Source: Acidobacteriota bacterium (GTDB lineage: Bacteria > Acidobacteriota > Polarisedimenticolia > QHYA01). From it: a DNA stretch of 6,940 nucleotides. Shown in pieces: positions 5,808 to 6,940 of the stretch (the stretch's first letter is position 1; each line of letters starts with the position of its first letter). Where the stretch lies: assembly GCA_003223995.1 (NCBI GenBank), contig QHYA01000156.1, forward strand, positions 1-6,940, given 5' to 3'. Under the pieces are notes generated by a model, which was not told the DNA's origin, made no database searches, and worked only from the letters and a program-made list of their open reading frames with translations. The position numbers were made by a program, and so were the translations under genes.

Positions 5808-5836
5808 AGTCTACACAAGCGGGGAGAGAGGGTCAA
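5808..5836 (-). promoter_or_regulatory. Sigma-70-like promoter for the site-2 protease/trpS operon
   Basis: The minus strand shows TTGACC (5836-5831), a 17-base spacer and TAGACT (5813-5808): five of six and four of six consensus matches with ideal spacing. The TGA in the -35 box is the stop codon of the upstream unknown gene. The predicted start near 5801 gives a leader of about 45 bases. It is weaker than the rpsA promoter but is the best candidate for driving the block down to hisC. Confidence 0.65.
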
Positions 5837-6519
5837 CGCGAGCCAGCTTCCAGAGCCTTCAGCATTCGCTCCTTCAGCTTGTCCTGCTTGCGGCAGACGT
5901 GCTTGTGGATCCAGCGGACAGGCTCTTGGTAGGCCTCCTCCAGCGCCTTGGCCAGCGGATCGTCCAGTGGCGTCACCGCGGCGGCATGAGCGGTCCGGAA
6001 GAACTTCTCGGGCCCGATCAGCTCGACCCCCGAGGCAGAGATCACCCTGAAGCTTCCCCCGAGCGTGACCGAAGCCCCCGTCACGACAACGATCCCGGCC
6101 CCTCCTGTGGGAGGCGCGCGGAACTCCTTCTCCTGGGTTACGTCGAGGCGGTCGATCGTCACATGGAGCACAAGGTCGGCCTTTCCTTCCGTGACGACCG
6201 ATTGGAAACATCCTCCGGAAATGAGCGCCTGCACGACGCGCGACTGCAATTCCTCGCGGTAGGCTTCCCTGTTTGGCTCGCCTGAGTAAGAGACCTCCGC
6301 CCTGAGCACCCAGGGCAACGTTCCGTTCTCATGCGCCGAAGCGAGTCGCAGGGATCCCGCAGCCGCGATGAGCAACAAGGCATGCAACCCCCCTCGGATT
6401 GTCCCGCCCCAATCGCCATAGTGTCGGGTGGGACGACCCCCGGGGCTTGGCGCTCGGCCCGCGGCGGGGTCGTTGTGGCCGTCCCGGTCGGGGCCGCCGG
6501 TCATCGGTTGTCGTGTCAC
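5833..6519 (-). CDS. Uncharacterised protein, probably exported
   Basis: I do not recognise this family. From GTG 6519 the product has 228 residues. The first 44 are Gly/Pro/Arg/Asp-rich and look disordered. GLHALLLIAAAGSLRLASA (44-62) resembles a signal peptide with a possible cut after ASA, before HENG. There is no lipobox Cys. The mature part looks like an alpha/beta domain: LRAEVSYSG (72-80), a helix EAYREELQSRVVQALI (85-100), and strand-like ADLVLHVTIDRL (114-125). This layout recalls small envelope lipoproteins that assess secreted components, but that is only a resemblance. The C-terminal 40 residues are a charged helix. It holds Cys104 and Cys209, which could pair outside the cytoplasm. 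The start is uncertain: an in-frame TTG at 6387, preceded closely by GAGGGGGG, would start almost at the signal peptide. From GTG 6519 it lies one base after the FHA gene, suggesting co-transcription. Confidence 0.7.
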   Translation of the reverse strand: MTRQPMTGGPDRDGHNDPAAGRAPSPGGRPTRHYGDWGGTIRGGLHALLLIAAAGSLRLASAHENGTLPWVLRAEVSYSGEPNREAYREELQSRVVQALISGGCFQSVVTEGKADLVLHVTIDRLDVTQEKEFRAPPTGGAGIVVVTGASVTLGGSFRVISASGVELIGPEKFFRTAHAAAVTPLDDPLAKALEEAYQEPVRWIHKHVCRKQDKLKERMLKALEAGSR

Positions 6520-6520
6520 A

Positions 6521-6940
6521 TTAGAGACGGAAAATCAACTTCACGGTGCCCAGCCCGAGGGAATCACCGTCCTTCAGAGGAGTGGGCCGGCCCGACACCA
6601 GACGCGTCCCGTTGATGAAGGTCCCATTGAGCGCGCCGACCTCCTCGACGAGGAAGAAGTTCCCGTTGGCCACCGTGATCCGGGCGTGACGCCTTGAAAC
6701 CGAACGCTTGATATCGACAGGAGTGAGGTCCACCTCGGGCTGGGTTTCGGTCACGGGGTCGTACCGGCCGATCAACGACTCGCGCTCGCCCAGAGAGAAG
6801 ACGACGTCTCCGGTTTCGTTGACCAGTCTGGGACCGCGCTTCAGCGCGCGCGATGCCGGAGTGGGGTGGGCGCCAGTGGCTGCCGGCCTTGGAAGCGGCG
6901 GGCCCTGTGAGGACGGGGCAGGCACGGAAGCCGAGGCTTG
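6521..6940 (-). CDS. FHA-domain protein, C-terminal part (5' end outside window)
   Basis: FHA domains bind phosphothreonine peptides, usually in Ser/Thr-kinase signalling or secretion control. The frame is open to the window edge; a GTG at 6925 could start a 134-residue protein, but Ala/Ser/Pro codons continue upstream of it, so a longer gene is more likely. Counting from that GTG, residues 1-30 are a Pro/Ala-rich linker and the FHA domain fills about 33-134. Key residues are Gly53-Arg54 (LIGRYDP), Ser77-Arg-Arg-His80 (SVSRRHARI) and Asn100 with NGTFING (100-106), which line the phosphothreonine pocket, followed by LKDGDSLGLGTVKLIF (118-132). The domain ends at the stop codon, so it is C-terminal. 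FHA proteins of this form often carry an N-terminal zinc ribbon, but that would lie outside the window. No kinase gene is visible. Confidence 0.9.
   Translation of the reverse strand, partial: QASASVPAPSSQGPPLPRPAATGAHPTPASRALKRGPRLVNETGDVVFSLGERESLIGRYDPVTETQPEVDLTPVDIKRSVSRRHARITVANGNFFLVEEVGALNGTFINGTRLVSGRPTPLKDGDSLGLGTVKLIFRL

Noticed and set aside
1..6940. CRISPR array, transposon, phage genes or a defence island
   Set aside because: I found no direct repeat arrays, transposase motifs or terminal repeats. All recognisable genes are conserved housekeeping or envelope genes in one orientation.

Overview
The window is a compact, high-GC stretch of bacterial housekeeping DNA, and every gene I can support lies on the minus strand. 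Read in the direction of transcription (from high to low coordinates) the order is: FHA-domain protein (cut by the window edge) > uncharacterised exported protein > site-2 protease-type membrane metalloprotease > tryptophanyl-tRNA synthetase (trpS) > scpA > scpB > RluB/RsuA-family 23S rRNA pseudouridine synthase > histidinol-phosphate aminotransferase (hisC) > ribosomal protein S1 (rpsA, cut by the window edge). I see no plus-strand gene, tRNA, rRNA, CRISPR array, insertion sequence or other mobile element. No gene-free stretch exceeds 150 bases.

Organism. High GC, the trpS-scpA-scpB-rluB order, an N-terminal S1 sequence with the phrases VIVDIGYKSEG and LSKEKAEKMKVWDEVEKAY, and E. coli-like sigma-70 promoters suggest a Gram-negative bacterium of the Acidobacteriota / former Deltaproteobacteria type. 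This is inference from recognition of the sequences, and the phylum is not settled by this window.

Layout. 6940-5833: FHA protein and an unknown exported protein, apparently back to back. 5836-5808: a sigma-70-like promoter whose -35 box contains the stop codon of the unknown gene. 5756-1696: site-2 protease, a 143-base gap, then trpS, scpA, scpB and rluB, followed by hisC reaching to 521. The four junctions trpS/scpA, scpA/scpB, scpB/rluB and rluB/hisC are all 4-base start/stop overlaps (ATGA, ATGA, ATGA, GTGA), so this block is very probably one translationally coupled transcript. 524-374: the hisC stop codon sits inside a near-consensus sigma-70 promoter (TTGACA, 17 bases, TAGAAT). It is followed by a leader of roughly 115 bases with a strong GC hairpin, and then rpsA.

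How the genes fit together. ScpA and ScpB are the kleisin and its partner in the Smc chromosome-condensation complex. TrpS, the rRNA pseudouridine synthase and S1 serve translation, and HisC serves histidine and possibly aromatic amino-acid synthesis. The block is best seen as a growth-related housekeeping operon. I did not find a new defence or mobile system. The points most worth a second look are a four-cysteine [4Fe-4S]-type signature in TrpS, the two promoters that embed stop codons, the structured rpsA leader, and the unknown exported protein.
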